A DNA stretch of 64,000 nt from Tupaia tana (taxonomy: Eukaryota > Chordata > Mammalia > Scandentia > Tupaiidae): the NCBI GenBank assembly GCA_026018925.1, contig JAKSZU010000007.1:99597501-99661500 (forward strand), in the 5' to 3' direction. This document shows positions 23,526 through 35,817 of this stretch, piece after piece; positions within the stretch are counted from its first letter, which is position 1; the number at the start of each line of letters is the position of its first letter. The position numbers were made by a program, and so were the translations under genes. Under the pieces are notes generated by a model that saw nothing but the letters and a program-made list of their open reading frames with translations, was not told the origin of the DNA and did no database searches.

Positions 23526-24835
23526 CATTGGATAACCCCTGTAATAGTGTCTGCTATGAAGGATTTTCTTCGAGTATTCTTCACAACTGTGCAATAATTA
23601 CCTCCTTTTTTAAAGACACAGAAACCACAGAAAACAGGTGAGACCCTGTCCAAAAATACATAACTCACAAGTGTGGAAGATCCTCATATGCCTCCAGCCC
23701 CTCTGATGACCCAGCCTGTGGTCTCGAACTGCTCACGATGGACGTTCCTCTCGAGCCCCCACTGAAGGGCGTGCAGTCCTTTCTTGATGTAATTTTCAGG
23801 CGTTTGTTTCCCGGTTGATGTATTTGTGAAGGTGTTCTCTCTAAGCAAATGATGCTGACCTTTCTCGTCTGCGACTTCATTAGCTTATGACTAATTACTA
23901 CTCCAACCTGTCCAGATTATTCAGAATTCTAATTTCATTCTGCAAGGTGTTAGTCATTTCTCATAACTCAGGATTCACTGAGGAGAGACGTACACCTTGG
24001 ACAATGTCTTCCCAACAGCGACCACAGGCACCTGAGCACTAGGCGACCCGAGCACAGCTCCCTGTGCCTCCAGCAAACGGCGCAGACGCGCCTCCGGAGA
24101 TCGGCTTTCCTGATCGTTAGCAAGTTCGCTGTGGCCGAGCCCTGGTTTACTGATGGTAACACAGGCTGTGTTTATGATTGATTTCACCCAGGGAGCAGCC
24201 CATCAATCCGCCAGGGAAGAATATTACATCGGCGTACGTGAGATGGTTGCAAAGCCAGTTTGTCATCGCCAACAGCTGTGAACATCTGTGTGTTTGCAAA
24301 TGTCTCCTCTGATTCTCTCCCAGGTCTTTCCAGGGAACAAGGTGTAGTGATCGATCATGTACACACGTGAAATCTTTCGTTCTTTCCCTGGCTTTCCGAG
24401 GTCGTCTTCCTCCCTCTGGCATTGCGTTTTCCTCCTCAGTCATTGCTTGCACGGTGATGAAACATGCACACCTGGAGAATACTGAGTGGGTGATAAAATA
24501 TCAGCCTTGCGGCCTTTATGACCAGTGCCATCCACACCCACATTTTCAAAGGGAATGGAGCAAACAAAACGGGCAGCCACCAGGTCCGGGTTCAAGACAG
24601 TGCAATTTGCTTTAGGTCCCAAGGCCCATGTGGACCAGTGGCTTGGTCCTTCCTGCTCAGTGCTGTTAGTCCTTCACTCTACGAAGGGCCTCTGGGCGTA
24701 CAATGAGAGATGTCGGCGACACCGGCTGCCTGCTTAGCAGTCTTGGTCACTGCGCTTGGTCAGCACCAACGCATGCACAGCCCTTTCCGTCTGACAACCC
24801 GGCGAGGTGGCTGCATGAACAGCGCTGTCCCACAG
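23526..24835. other. No gene or clear repeat seen
   Basis: Mixed-composition DNA with only short ORFs. Confidence 0.5.
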
Positions 24836-24950
24836 CAGAGGACACCGCGGCCTGGAGAGGTTTCGTAATTTGCCCAAGGTGACACAATATGGCAGTGACA
24901 ACTGACATTCCAATCCAAGTTGTTTTGATTCGTTTAGCTCCAGTGGGGGA
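24836..24950 (-). repeat. MIR-like fragment, antisense
   Basis: GGAGAGGTTTCGTAATTTGC and CCAAGGTGACACAATATGGC match the antisense MIR core. Confidence 0.5.
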
Positions 24951-25884
24951 CATTCTTAACTATTCTGCTATTCGATCTCCCAAGTATTTAAATAAGCAAC
25001 AGCAATATCCTCTTTTCACTCAACTCATATGTATGTAAATCCTGCTACTCTGTACCCAGGACTTGGGCTTTAAAAAGGAATATTTTATCTGTTTTGGTTT
25101 TTGGTTTTTTTTTTTTTGTTTTTTCAGGGTGAGTTATTTCTTAAATCCCCCAAAGTTTCCTGCACAGAAAGGGAAAACTCCACCTTGCTTACAGAAGTCT
25201 GGGGATGGCTTTTCCAGGGGAGCTGGCCCAGCTCCGGCAGTGCTGGAATGGCCTCAGCTGCGGGCCTGCTGGGAGAGGGGACACTGGCCTGGCAGGACAC
25301 TGAAGAAGACGGGCTGCACGCTTCTGTACAAGAAGGCAGATATTTAGAAGCTATTTCTTTTTTCTTTTTCTTTTTAAGCACATGTCTGCGGTCAGGTGTG
25401 GGTTGCTGTGAAAGATGGAAGCCCTGGGAGGCACAGACACAGGGGGGTTCCACCTACCCAGACATCCTTCACCATAGACATCTGCAAGCCCAGCTCCTGG
25501 GAGGGGCGAGAGGCAGTGCTGGGACCAGCGAGCATCCTTAGGGCACAGACCAGTCACAGGCCAAGCCTGAGACATCTTCTCTAACTAAGGAATAAAGTCA
25601 CTCATGGAGGGTGACTAACCTGCCACCTCTGGGTCGAAAATGAAGAAAGAGGAAGGGAATCACCCTGCGCCAGATGATTAGGCCCATCCTGCCGCTGGGT
25701 TAGGGCAGGATCACCCCAACGTGATGCACGGAGCATGCCTGGAGCCAGTCAGACAGGAGCCAGGCTTAAAGGCCTAAAGTTGAGGACAGGGAAGAGGCAA
25801 GGAGAGGGACCCTCCCAGATGAGCCAGTGCACAGGGAAGTCACAGGTGGGCCAGGGCGGGGACGCTGAGGACGACTCCCAGGCA
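24951..25884. other. No gene or clear repeat seen
   Basis: Two T-rich runs (25,100-25,125 and 25,350-25,375); otherwise unique-looking. Confidence 0.5.
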
Positions 25885-26870
25885 GCCAGCCTCATCGTCA
25901 CCGAGCCATGAGAGAACCAAAGTGACTCCATATTGTACCCGGAGTCCATCTTCATAGATTGAGCCTCGGGAAAATCAGTCTTTAATTTCATGTCTTCATA
26001 TCTTATCATAATTTCCTATCTTCCATTTCACCATGTCTCTTACAGATTATAAACGTTTACCTCCCTCAAGACAGACAGGGCCTAATGCTTAGCTAAGGAG
26101 AGTTCCCAGTCACTTGGTTGAGTCCTTACAGACATGGGACTGTGGAGGCAGGGAGGGGAAAGATGCCACCAACCTCCTCCCCCAAGCTAAGATCTTTATC
26201 AGCTCAAGCATTGCAAAGCCACACTTAGACCTTCTCTGCTTCTAAACCAGGAAGTAAAAGTTGTATTGGGGGCCAGCAGGTTGTAGAGTGGAGTAGACTA
26301 CACTGGACTCCCACATGGCTGACCACGGTTCGAGTCCTGGACCTGGTGGCTTGAAAATCATGCCAGGCACGTGTGTGCTTGTGGCCCAAATCCTAGGAGG
26401 AGAAAGGAAGAGAAGGCGTTGCAGTGTGGCCATCTCCCTAGGGAGTGATTGCTTACTCTCCCTGTCACTGTCTCTCTTTGTGAGTTGCATTGACTGACTC
26501 CATTTTGCTTCTGCCACCTTGTTAATCATTTCTTATCTTTAAGCCCTATGCAGAGAACTGAAACTGGTCATGCTACCCAGCGTGCCTAGAATTAAAGCCT
26601 CCCCTCCAGCAGCTATTGCCCCCTGACCCTCTTAAGTCTCCCTGTGATCCTGCCTCAAGACAATGACGAGGTCTCTTCATGATTCTGCCTCAAGACAATG
26701 AATAATTTTGCTTTGATTCTAGACCATTTCTGTCACCCCTTCCCCTATGTAAGTCCAATATCTCATCAGTACTTCAGAGACGGGAATGGACCCTGGTCCT
26801 CAGTGCTAGCCACCCTGAAAATTCCTTCCCTTATTTATCAACTCTTGTCTCTTTATCGAGTGGTGAGCAG
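25885..26870 (+). mobile_element. Possible ERV1-type LTR interrupted by a SINE
   Basis: TGAGAGAACCAAAGTGACTC and later TGACTCCATTTTGCTTCTG, CCCCTATGTAAGTCC and TCTTGTCTCTTTATCGAGTG have the flavour of a gammaretrovirus-like LTR. I could not define TG...CA ends or a target duplication. Confidence 0.25.
26269..26490 (+). mobile_element. SINE family T, inside an LTR-like sequence
   Basis: Head GGGGCCAGCAGGTTGTAGAG, B-box GGTTCGAGTCCTGGACCTGG, body, and CTCTCTTTGTGAG end without a clear A tail. Confidence 0.88.
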
Positions 26871-28009
26871 TGAGTGATGAGGACCTGACTTCTGGCCCTC
26901 AGATGAGCATCCCCACCCTCCTGGTGTCACCATCAGACACAAAGCTAGAGGAGTCTGGGCAGGGCGATAGCCACAGCACAAGCTGCCCCTCGTGTCACGT
27001 GCACTTTCAGGACCTGAAGGTTCACACCAACCATCAGCTCTCAGGAATGGTATCTTTCATTCCTCCATTTCTACCCTGGAACGCTGATTAGACCTCACTT
27101 AATCTAGCCTCCATTGTCCGTCCTTCCCACATTCCCATCTTGTCTCTGCTCTGCGTTCTGGGTGACCCCCACATCTCTCTCCTGCTTCTCGTGTTCTCGC
27201 GGCCCCAGCTAGCCCACTCATTAGCCTACAGGCGAGCTTTACCTTCTGAGAAGTCCACTTTCTCCTGGAGAGGTTCTGTTCCATCTTATTTAAGTCTGCC
27301 TTGTCCTTTTACAGTCTCTCACGCCTCGCTCCTGCTCTGGCACCTCTTTAAGCCTTCACGTGCGTTAACTGCCCCACTTAGTATCTGCACCTGAGGGTGC
27401 AGCATCTAGCCTGGGCCGCCTCTGCAGCCCGTTGGTCTCTGCCGCTTCTCACCCAGGGCCCGGTGCCCTGCTCCATCCGTGCTTTCTCAGTAAACTCCTG
27501 CTTGGCTTAGCTGCACATGGAAAAGACTCCTGCTGTTTATTCTTCCATAAAGAATGTGTGTTTATTTTAGCCAGATGAGAGGAGGCTACCAATATAATGC
27601 CATCTAAAAATAAAATTTCACCCTGCAGCTTTTTCAAATTAAATAGATAATATGAATTTGGTATGAAAACCCTTAAGAGAGGCACATTCCATTGAAAAAT
27701 TCTCAGGAAATAATATTTTTCCCTCTCTACTTATGGCCAAGTTTCAGGCAGGCAATTTTCCTCACTGGCCTCTTCGTGGAGGTGTTATTTGCTTTTGTTT
27801 TTGCTGTTGTTTTCTCCTCATGCTACTGTTCTTCTCTGGAGGGTGACGGCTGTTCTGGCTCTGGCTGTATGTGTCCGCCCTCACTGGAGGGAGTCGCTGA
27901 GGTCACCAAGAGCGAACTTGTGTTTCCAGGAGAGCTGGTGGGTTCATTATTCACTCGCCTTTTGGACTCCAGTTACTTTTTTCTTTATGGTCAAATTGAA
28001 CTGTTATAA
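26871..28009. other. No gene or clear repeat seen
   Basis: Only short ORFs without motifs. Confidence 0.5.
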
Positions 28010-28190
28010 AACTAAAGCAGCAGAAGTCCCTGGCAGGGCCTGGTTAGAATCTCAAGTCACAATCCCAACCATTGTGTGACCTTGCACCATCCATGTGCCT
28101 CTGTGAAACATGAATTGTAACACCTAGCTATATATCAGACTTCCGCGAAAACTCCAGGTGATGAGTGTAAGGTGTTAAAAACAAAGCAAG
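28010..28190 (+). repeat. MIR-like ancient SINE
   Basis: GTGTGACCTTGCACCATCCA, TGTGCCTCTGTGAAACATGA and AACACCTAGC match the MIR order. Confidence 0.55.
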
Positions 28191-29821
28191 CTCTGGCTGG
28201 GACTTCATCAGGGCACAGATCGCAAATGTTGCTAGTCAGTTCTCTTGGGAATGAATGTCCTAGAATATTTAAAAACTCAGAATTGGCTATTTTCCATGGA
28301 GGCCTTCTGCCCACTCAGCAGGGCAGTAACCAAGGTCATAGGGCTATGAGGCGGTGAGAGAAGCTGTGTCTCTGTGTCTCCATCTCCTGTGGTGTGGGTC
28401 TGTGTCCCCATCACAGTGGCCAGCGTTGTAACTGGCGGGTCACTGACACACAAGTGAAAAGAAAATAAGAAACAGGGCAGGGAGGATGCAGCCCAGAAGC
28501 CAGAATCCTGAAGAGTAAGAAGGAACATAAGCTGACCGGCATTTGGGAAGACGCCCCATCTGCCAGGGTGGGGTCTTCAGGAGTGCCATGCACGACCCCC
28601 AGGGGTCAGGTCTAATCCTAATGTCCTGGACCCACTTCATTAGTGTCATTGAACCTGGCCTGGGAGGCACTGGTTGGTGTACAGACTGTCCCTTCTTTGG
28701 TTAATTTGGCCAGATGACAGTACATGTGAACGTAACAGTCGCGTCGAAATCCTTAGTCTGTCGGCAAAGATCTGTGTACTAGTGGCAAAGCAGCTTTATT
28801 TTCAAGGCAGTTCCAAAGCTTGCTCAGTGATGATTAGATGACTGGCCGCTCCGACCTGCTGTGGACTGTGCAGGCAGCACGTTAGGACGGCAGCACTAAT
28901 CGCAGGCTCTCCTGCAGCTTATGAAATCTTCGTCTCGAGACCTCAGACAGGGACCCTCATTGCCAGTCCTCCTCTTCTCCCGAAGGAGGTTTGTTTTAAA
29001 TGGGCCTTTTCTGGCCATCGTAGGCCCCTCTAATGTCATTTGGCTTTGCACAGATATTCCCTGCACCCCGCCACGAGTACCTCAGCTGTCCTGGGAAGCG
29101 GACTGCGGGCCATAGATTTGCTCACGGCTTTGCTGGAAAGGACCACCGGGTACATCTGTACTGGGCGAGGAGAGCTGGCCTGGGCACAGAGAAGCTGGGC
29201 TGCGGTGCAGTTTCAGCCAAGGTCGCGGCTGGTCCTTCTGAGGTTCGAGAGCCCAGAGCAGCCCTTCAGACTTGTCCCGAGTGGAGCCAAGGGGCCTAGG
29301 CTGTTGAGCCTCTGTAGGGACCAGTCAGACGGCTGTAACTGTAGAGGAAACTGGGCCTGAGGCACGGGACGCTCTCCTACCCAGAGCAGTCCCTGGGGAG
29401 GCACCGCCTACAGCCTGCAACCCCTGCACGGGGGAGAAGCTGCCCCCACCCTGAGGTCAGGACCTGAGCGAGGCAGCTGGGCTCCCCATGCCGGGGACGC
29501 ATCAGGGAGCAAAGCCCAACACCGCGTCCTGCTGCGGAGCCTGCGAACCGACAGTGCCTCCTCTCCTTCCTGGCCTCACACGGCCACGGTGGCCCTGCCC
29601 CTGCTCTGCCTTCAGTCGCTACAGTGGAGACTGTTATGGTCCTGGTTCCTAGTACCTGGGTCAGCACTGGACCTCGTTCTGCTTGAGCTCAGGGTTTACC
29701 AGCCCGCAGAATTTCCAAGTGACTTGTTTTTCCCTAGGCCTGAGATCACAGCTGTCACATGAAGCAGACTGAGAAGGGTCCAGGGACTGCACGCTTCACG
29801 TCCCAGCCCCCGTGTCCTTTA
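28191..29821. other. No gene or clear repeat seen
   Basis: Unique-looking and GC-rich from 29,100 on; ORFs overlap on both strands without conserved motifs. Confidence 0.45.
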
Positions 29822-30097
29822 ACCTGCTCTGGACTCGTCGTCTGGAGCATCGTAAACATCGGAACCAGCTGAGGCTACTTCTGATGACATAGAGGTATCT
29901 GGCCCAGGAGGCCTTGCTGGGTCCTCGTATCTGTACGTAGAGAAGCTGCTGAAGTCGTCCTTACACACCCGAGCTGGGAAGTGTGGCTGTGCTCCAGCCG
30001 CCTCTTCCTCACCCACATGCACACTCTCAACTGAACGCTTTTCCGTTCTGGCCAAACTCTTCTCCACTCTATAGACTGGGCTCCAGTGCCACATCTG
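29822..30097 (-). other. Unidentified 91-codon ORF, possible terminal exon or pseudogene
   Basis: On the minus strand an open frame of 91 codons reads from ATG (30,094) to a stop (29,819-29,824). Its start directly follows CTCCTCTTAAATACAG, a plausible splice-acceptor sequence, so the frame could extend upstream through an exon boundary. The encoded peptide is hydrophilic, with SVYRVEKS-like and basic N-terminal parts and an acidic C-terminus ending VYDAPDDESRAG. It has several Tyr and Ser and no hydrophobic segment. The composition looks more protein-like than other ORFs here. I do not recognise it, and no partner exon was found. A SINE (30,119-30,373) lies just upstream of the acceptor. It may be chance. 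Confidence 0.25.
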
Positions 30098-30118
30098 TAT
30101 TTAAGAGGAGTGGCACCA

Positions 30119-30373
30119 GGCCAGCAGGTGGTGTGGTGGTTAAGGTGCTAAACTCCCACGTGGCTGACCATGGTTCGAGTCCCAGACCTGGAGGCTTGAA
30201 ACTCACATAGGCTGCATGTACATGCCCAAAATTCCAAGAGGAAAATGGAGGAGAAAGGATTACGGCATGGCCATTTCCTTTGGGGGTGATTTCTCACTTT
30301 CTCTCTCTCCATCTTTCTGTCTCTCTGGCGAGCACATGCGCCCTATAGCAAAGATTTCGAAAACGAAGAATGA
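30119..30373 (+). mobile_element. SINE family T with clear target duplication
   Basis: Flanked by perfect 10-bp duplications AGTGGCACCA (30,109-30,118 and 30,374-30,383). Head GGCCAGCAGGTGGTGTGGTG, B-box GGTTCGAGTCCCAG, terminal GCGCCCTATAGCAAAGATTT. A good reference copy for element ends. Confidence 0.95.
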
Positions 30374-30709
30374 AGTGGCACCACGACTGCATGGGCTCAA
30401 GAACCAGGTAAAACCAGGTCTCAGCTCTTCACTCGGGAGCACTGGGGACTGAGTTGTCTCAGAATCCCGTACCTCTTCCCCCACTGCCCCCTTACACTCA
30501 CTGGTGTCTGTACTACTGTATCCTCAGACCTCTCCATTTCCGCCGTAGAGTGCAGACACCTGATGTACGTGGAGCAGGGGTATACAGCGTGTGCTTTTAT
30601 CAGCTCAACTAGTGGCTGCTCAAATTGACCCATGGCTCCAAAAAGTCCATGGAAAAGGGGAATTAAAGTACAAGCTTATTTTGGTGTAAAAATACTGAAA
30701 TCATTCATG

Positions 30710-30998
30710 TGTGTGTTTTTTTCTTTTTTTTCTTTTTTTTCTTTTTTTTTTTTTGAGAGGTTTTTGCTATAAGGCGTGTGCGCTTGCCAGAAAGACAGAG
30801 AGAGACAGAAATAGAAAGCTAGAGATCATCCCCCAGGGGGATGGCCACACCACAATCCCTTCTCCATTCTTCTCTTGGGATCTTGGGCACGCTCGGACAC
30901 GCACCCGGTGTTAGTTTAAACCACCAGGTCCAGGACTCGAACCACGGTCAACTACTTGGGAGTCCAGCAACATAGCCATTACGCTAACTGCTGGTCTC
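30710..30998 (-). mobile_element. SINE family T
   Basis: Antisense full-length copy flanked by CATTCATG (30,702-30,709 and 30,999-31,006). T tail mixed with C; GAGAGGTTTTTGCTATAAGG and TTACGCTAACTGCTGGTC ends. Confidence 0.93.
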
Positions 30999-31099
30999 CA
31001 TTCATGGTTTTTTTCATAACACACATTTTCTATGGACTTCTTAAAGACCCCTTACATGTTTAAGGCAAGAACAGCTAAATACAGGCCTTAATATATATA

Positions 31100-31366
31100 T
31101 ATATATTTTTTTTTGAGAGGTTTTTTTTTTTTGCTATTGGGCACGTGAGCTCACCAGACAGACAGAGACAGAGAGACAGAAAGCGAGAAATCACTCCCCA
31201 GGGGGGATGGCCATGCCGCAATCCCTTCTCCATTCTCCTCTCGGGATCTTGGGCACGCTCGCACACGCGCCCCGCGTGAGTTTTAAGCCACCGGGTCTGG
31301 GACGCGAACCGAGGTCGACTATATGGGAGTCCAGCGACATAGCCATTACACTAACTGCTGATCCCA
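31100..31366 (-). mobile_element. SINE family T, young CpG-rich copy
   Basis: From a T run through GAAATCACTCCCCAGGGGGG and GGGACGCGAACCGAGGTCGA to CACTAACTGCTGATCCC. An (AT)n lies just beyond its tail. Confidence 0.93.
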
Positions 31367-31451
31367 ATGTATAATATTTAAAGGAAGATGAGAAAACAGA
31401 TCATGTTTGCCAAGAATACCAACTGGAGGAAAAAACTTGTGTAATGTTACA

Positions 31452-31708
31452 ATGGTAGGCTGGCCTCGGAGTGCGATGGTGAAGCCCTGTGCCCGGGGAA
31501 CTGGACCGGTCTGGCCGACTGTGGTTAGCACCCCAACCCGGGGGCTTAGAACACATGCCAGTGTGTGTGCCTGTGTGTCCAAATTCCCGACGGAATGAAG
31601 AACTAGAAGAAAAAGGATTGTGGCATGACGGCACGCCTCTGGGGGGTATGTTCTCTCTCTCCCCTTGCAAACGCATGCACCCTCTGGCAATTAAAAAAAT
31701 AATACTCT
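31452..31708 (+). mobile_element. SINE family T-like, old copy
   Basis: Head GGCTGGCCTCGGAGTGCGAT, a weak B-box, body CCTGTGTGTCCAAATTCCCG, and end CATGCACCCTCTGGCAATTA followed by an A tail. Confidence 0.75.
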
Positions 31709-32430
31709 CCTGGCTGTGTGTGACTGGCGACCCAGAATGTTCTCCTGCGGCCTGCCCCTGGGGAACTCGACGTCTGACCGTAAGGCAGCATATTTTGTAA
31801 AGGCCCTCTGAGAACGGGCGGGACAGCAGCAGACTGAGTCCTTCGTCCCACCCAGGGGAAAGCCGAGGCACAGCCGAGGACCGCCTTCCCTGAGCGAAAG
31901 CGCGGGGTGGCAAAGGCCCCGTGGGGTATGAGAACCGGCCACTGCAGGCCTGTTAGAAACGCCGCCACTCTCGCATGCACCCTGAGAGGCAGATAACAAA
32001 CCGACATCAGAGCAGTTAAGTGATGGCTGAGGTCACACAGTCGTCACATACGAGGCTAAGACCAGCCTCTCTGTGCCTCCGCCCTCGCCCCGGCAGGCGC
32101 CATGCCCTGCATCCTGCCACGTGCCTGGAGACCACTGCGGGCCAGGCCCTAGCCCAGCCTGGAGCCCTCGCTGAGCGCAGTGCACAGGTTCAGAGTAGGT
32201 CAGAGCGCTGATCCCACCGGAGGCGCCAAGAAATCGAGCAGTCTAGCTCGCCAAATGTGACCAAGTTGCCATAGGAGGTGGGCAGGATGGGGAGAGGCGC
32301 CGGGCCTTGCTGTGGCTCAGAGAAAGGGGCAGTGTCAGGATCTAGCCTTCCAGCCAGTGGGCGCTGGAATCCTTTGAGCATCTTGTGGAGAGCAGCATGA
32401 GACAGAGGCTGGAGGGTAGCAGCGTGGAGG
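31709..32430. other. No gene seen
   Basis: GC-rich; a MIR-like phrase GCTGAGGTCACACAGTCGTC near 32,027. A 170-codon minus ORF overlaps a SINE and is rejected. Confidence 0.45.
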
Positions 32431-32632
32431 TGGGGAGGGGCGTGGGGAGGCAAGGGCGTGTGGGGGCAGGGGCATGTAGGGTCAGGGGCGTGGTGGGCGC
32501 AGGGGCGTGTGGGGGCAGGGGCATGTAGGGGCAGGGGCGTGGTGGGGGCAGGGGCATGTAGGGGCAGGGGCGTGGTGGGCGCAGGGGCGCGGTGGGGCCA
32601 GGGGCGTGGTGGGGGGCAGGGGCATGGCAGGC
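32431..32632. repeat. G-rich minisatellite, about 18-bp unit
   Basis: About eleven imperfect copies of a unit like GGGCGTGGTGGGGGCAGG, alternating with GGGCATGTAGGGGCAGG. The + strand carries many closely spaced runs of three or more G, so G-quadruplex formation is plausible. Confidence 0.85.
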
Positions 32633-34077
32633 CCAGCAGACCAGGCAGGCGGGGGCAGTCAGCTCTGACAGGCTCCAGGGTGTGCCCTGGCTTAGTTAGG
32701 TCACCAGCCACCTAGCAGAGCCGCGGCTCTCCGGTGGGAAATGGGGAGACTGCCCACGTGCACAGCAGGGTGCGTCTAAAACGCCCAGCGGCCATACTTA
32801 GTGAGGCTACCTCCCAGCCAGGTGTTACCCCACCCCGCCTCTTCTCTTTTGACCTGCCCACCCTGGAGAAGCGGGAGCTCAGAATGTGTTGGAGCACCCA
32901 GCCCCCGCCCCGGGGCACAAAGTATGACCAGGGCGGCCCAGGCTGGTTTGGTGTTGCCAGCACAAGCCAGCCCTGCCTGCCGGCTCTGCAGGAGGGCCGT
33001 GCCTGGCTCCAGCTGGCTGGCTGGGCAAAGGCGGTCCCTGCCAGGTTAGCAGGGAGTACAGGAACTGCTAGGGGCAGGTGACCTCCCGGACGCTCAGGGA
33101 GCCCGCCCAGAGCAGCAGCAAGCAGCACCCTTCTCAAGGTCGCCCGCAGGCCTCTGCTTTCCCCACCCACGGCTGGGGCAGAGCCTGGCGGCAGCACAGC
33201 CACTGCCAGGCCCCTCCTCGTGTTTGGCCTGCTGCTCTCCTAGGCTCTGCCCTGGGCCTGGGAGCTTTATGATCCAAATCGGCCTGCAGGGCCCCAGGCC
33301 CCTCGTTTGTTACTCCTCGGGAGCCTTAGTGTCACTTCGTGAGCAGCCGACCAGCCGGGTGAGCTGTTCCTCACTGGTCAGCCACTGTGACCCACAGAGA
33401 GCCTCCTGCCGTGGAGCCCAGCACAGAACAAGGGCTAGGACTGCCTGCTGCTCAGTGACTACATGGCTCCGGGCGCCCGCAACCCCACCCTGTGACATGG
33501 GGACAGTGTTAATGTGGCCTGACGCACAGCCAGGGGCTGCCCTGGTGCCTGCACCTGTTGGGTGTTGAGTGCCTGTTGCCAGCACACGGGGGTGGTAAGC
33601 GTCGTGTTGTCCACACCAGCACAGTGGGAAGCCAGGGAAGCACAGCCGGGTGGAACCCACGGTCCACAACTGGAAGGAAATGTGGGTACAGGGTTACGGA
33701 GCCCGACCCTGAAGGCACGATGCGGTGCAGGTGGCCAGCCGTCACCAGTACCAGGCGGCCAGGCTAAGGGCCTCAGCTTGGGAATGCATCTTAATGAGAA
33801 GGATTTTTAACTTAGTTCTCATATGGCTCAGGGGTGTTGGTGATAATTTCATTCATTCCACAAATATTTTTACTGCCTACCATGTGCAAAAGCTTTCAAA
33901 ATAAAATAACTGACATATTCAAACGGGTGCAGCACGTACGATTTCCTGCTAAGCGTTTAGGGTTGTTTTGGGGGAAGTTTCTCTGTGCTTTTCCACCTGC
34001 TCTTTCTGTAGTCTCCTGCTCTGCCCTCGCCCTCCGCCTGCCCGGCGCCCACTCCCCCATCTCAGCACGTCCTCTGT
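32633..34077. other. GC-rich DNA, no gene seen
   Basis: Several overlapping ORFs up to 163 codons on both strands, as expected in GC-rich sequence with few stops; no motif found. Confidence 0.5.
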
Positions 34078-34322
34078 TGTTCTTTTTTCTAGTTTTATTA
34101 TATTTTATTCATGGTAGAAAGCATGTGTGCCCATCTGAGAGAGCGAGGGAAGAGAGGGAAGCACCCTCCAGGGGAACTCTGCATGCACCACCCCCACCCC
34201 CTCCAGCTCGTCAGCATCTTGGGCATGAGCAGGCATACACCTGGCGTGTTTTCAGGCCACCTCGAGCACCTGAACTCACAGTCAGCTGTATAGGCCCACC
34301 GCCCTACCCTTCCTTAGTCCTG
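34078..34322 (-). mobile_element. SINE family T-like, old copy
   Basis: T-rich tail, CACCCTCCAGGGGAACTC core, ATCTTGGGCATGAGCAGGCA, degenerate head. Confidence 0.65.
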
Positions 34323-34758
34323 TTCACCCTGTCTTCAGTGTCCTCAGTGCTCCAGTCCCAGGTCGCTATGAGGAACTGAACCGGAAGACCAGGCTCTTGA
34401 TTATGCGTTGCAATCTCATTAAAGCATAACCATTCCAGAAATATTTACACTATACAGGGAAACAGCTGGGAGCTAAATGCCTTCGCTCAGCTCCAGAAAC
34501 CGAACCTAACAGGATCTCAGTTGCTGAGGCAGAAAGATGAGGCACAGGCAGATATCTCTGCTCCCTACTCTGACGTTTTCCCCAAAGATGGGAAGGAGGA
34601 GAAGGCAAAGAATATCCAGGAAGAACAATGGGCCAGGTGCTGGACTTGAACTTGGGAACACCAGTGAGTAAGCCTGAGCACGTTTTTAAGGACAGTGCAG
34701 GTGATCTGGAAGGCAAGCAGGTGCCCATTACGTGGTCTCCAGTTACGGGGTTTAGCCG
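34323..34758. other. No gene or clear repeat seen
   Basis: Unique-looking DNA. Confidence 0.5.
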
Positions 34759-35046
34759 TGTTGCTGCGGGACCAACCTTGGTGCGGAATGTGACCTCAGA
34801 AGAAACCGACTCTGAGCTGTGAGGTTTGTCAAGGAGGAAGGCTTTATTAGGAATGACGTCATCCAGGAGACAGTGAGCAGGCTTGGTCAAAAAACTGTCA
34901 CTCTGAAAGTGTCCAGGCATGGGTCTGTAGGGAAATAATTTGTGCCCTTGTCTTTAATTAAGATCATCTCAGCAAATGAAGGATTGAAACTTGTGCATTT
35001 CTGATCCATTATTGAAACAGGTACCATTCTGACGGTCACTGCTACA
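34759..35046 (-). mobile_element. Candidate solo LTR
   Basis: A 288-bp interval from TGTTGC to GCTACA (short inverted termini). It has a minus-strand AATAAAG about 80 bp from one end and GCCG on both outer sides. The architecture fits a retroviral LTR, but no internal sequence or family match is recognised. Confidence 0.3.
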
Positions 35047-35803
35047 GCCGCCATCCGTATCCCTCCCTGCAGAGGGTCACCCCGAGGTCACTCAGCCTTC
35101 CCAGCCATGCACCCACCAGGCGCCTCAGCTGTCAGCTCCAGGTGTCTGCGGTCCAGGCTGGTTCTGGCCGGCCGTATTATGAATGTGACACGATCTTGAC
35201 ATCCCCCTCTCTGTTGAAATTAGCTGCCCTTGCCTCCCTCCCCCTCCCCCCCCCACCTGGCTTGGCTCCCCTCTGACCTCCTTAAAATGTTCCACTCACT
35301 AAGTAGGTTTTTAAAAGGGAACTTGCAATCGTGTCTACACAGTTCTCGTTTAAGTGATCCACACTTAAATTTGTTTTCTTGACTTTCTGAAACAGTGGCC
35401 ACATTAGGGTGGCTTCTTAAACAAATTAGGTCAGTGAAGTTTTCACAGTAGAATCCTAGCTCTTATCAAATGGATTCTTTTTCTTAAACTCACAGTCTGG
35501 GATAGAGATTTCCCTCCCCTCCCAAGACTGTCTTTGAGATCATAGTGCAAGTTAAATGCTTGATTCATTAGGAACATTTAATTTTATTTATAAACATATG
35601 GGAAGGAAACTAAGGATTATTATTTTAAGCTATTTGATTGCAAGTTTATAAAACTATATCACTAAAAGTCAGATGATACCAGACATTTTATTCTTAACCA
35701 AATGCTCTCTGGAACATTGAATTTTTTTGTATGTGAAATACTTAATATTTTATTTTAAATTTATTTTAAAATTTACATTTAATCACTGTATATCTTTACT
35801 GTG
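35047..35803. other. No gene or clear repeat seen
   Basis: C-rich run at 35,235-35,260; AT-rich towards the end. Confidence 0.5.
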
Positions 35804-35817
35804 TACAGCACGGTTTT

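Noticed and set aside
31401-31913. 170-codon minus-strand ORF
   Set aside because: Much of it is an antisense reading of an old SINE.
33834-34379. 181-codon + ORF
   Set aside because: Its second half is translated SINE sequence; the first half has no recognisable family.
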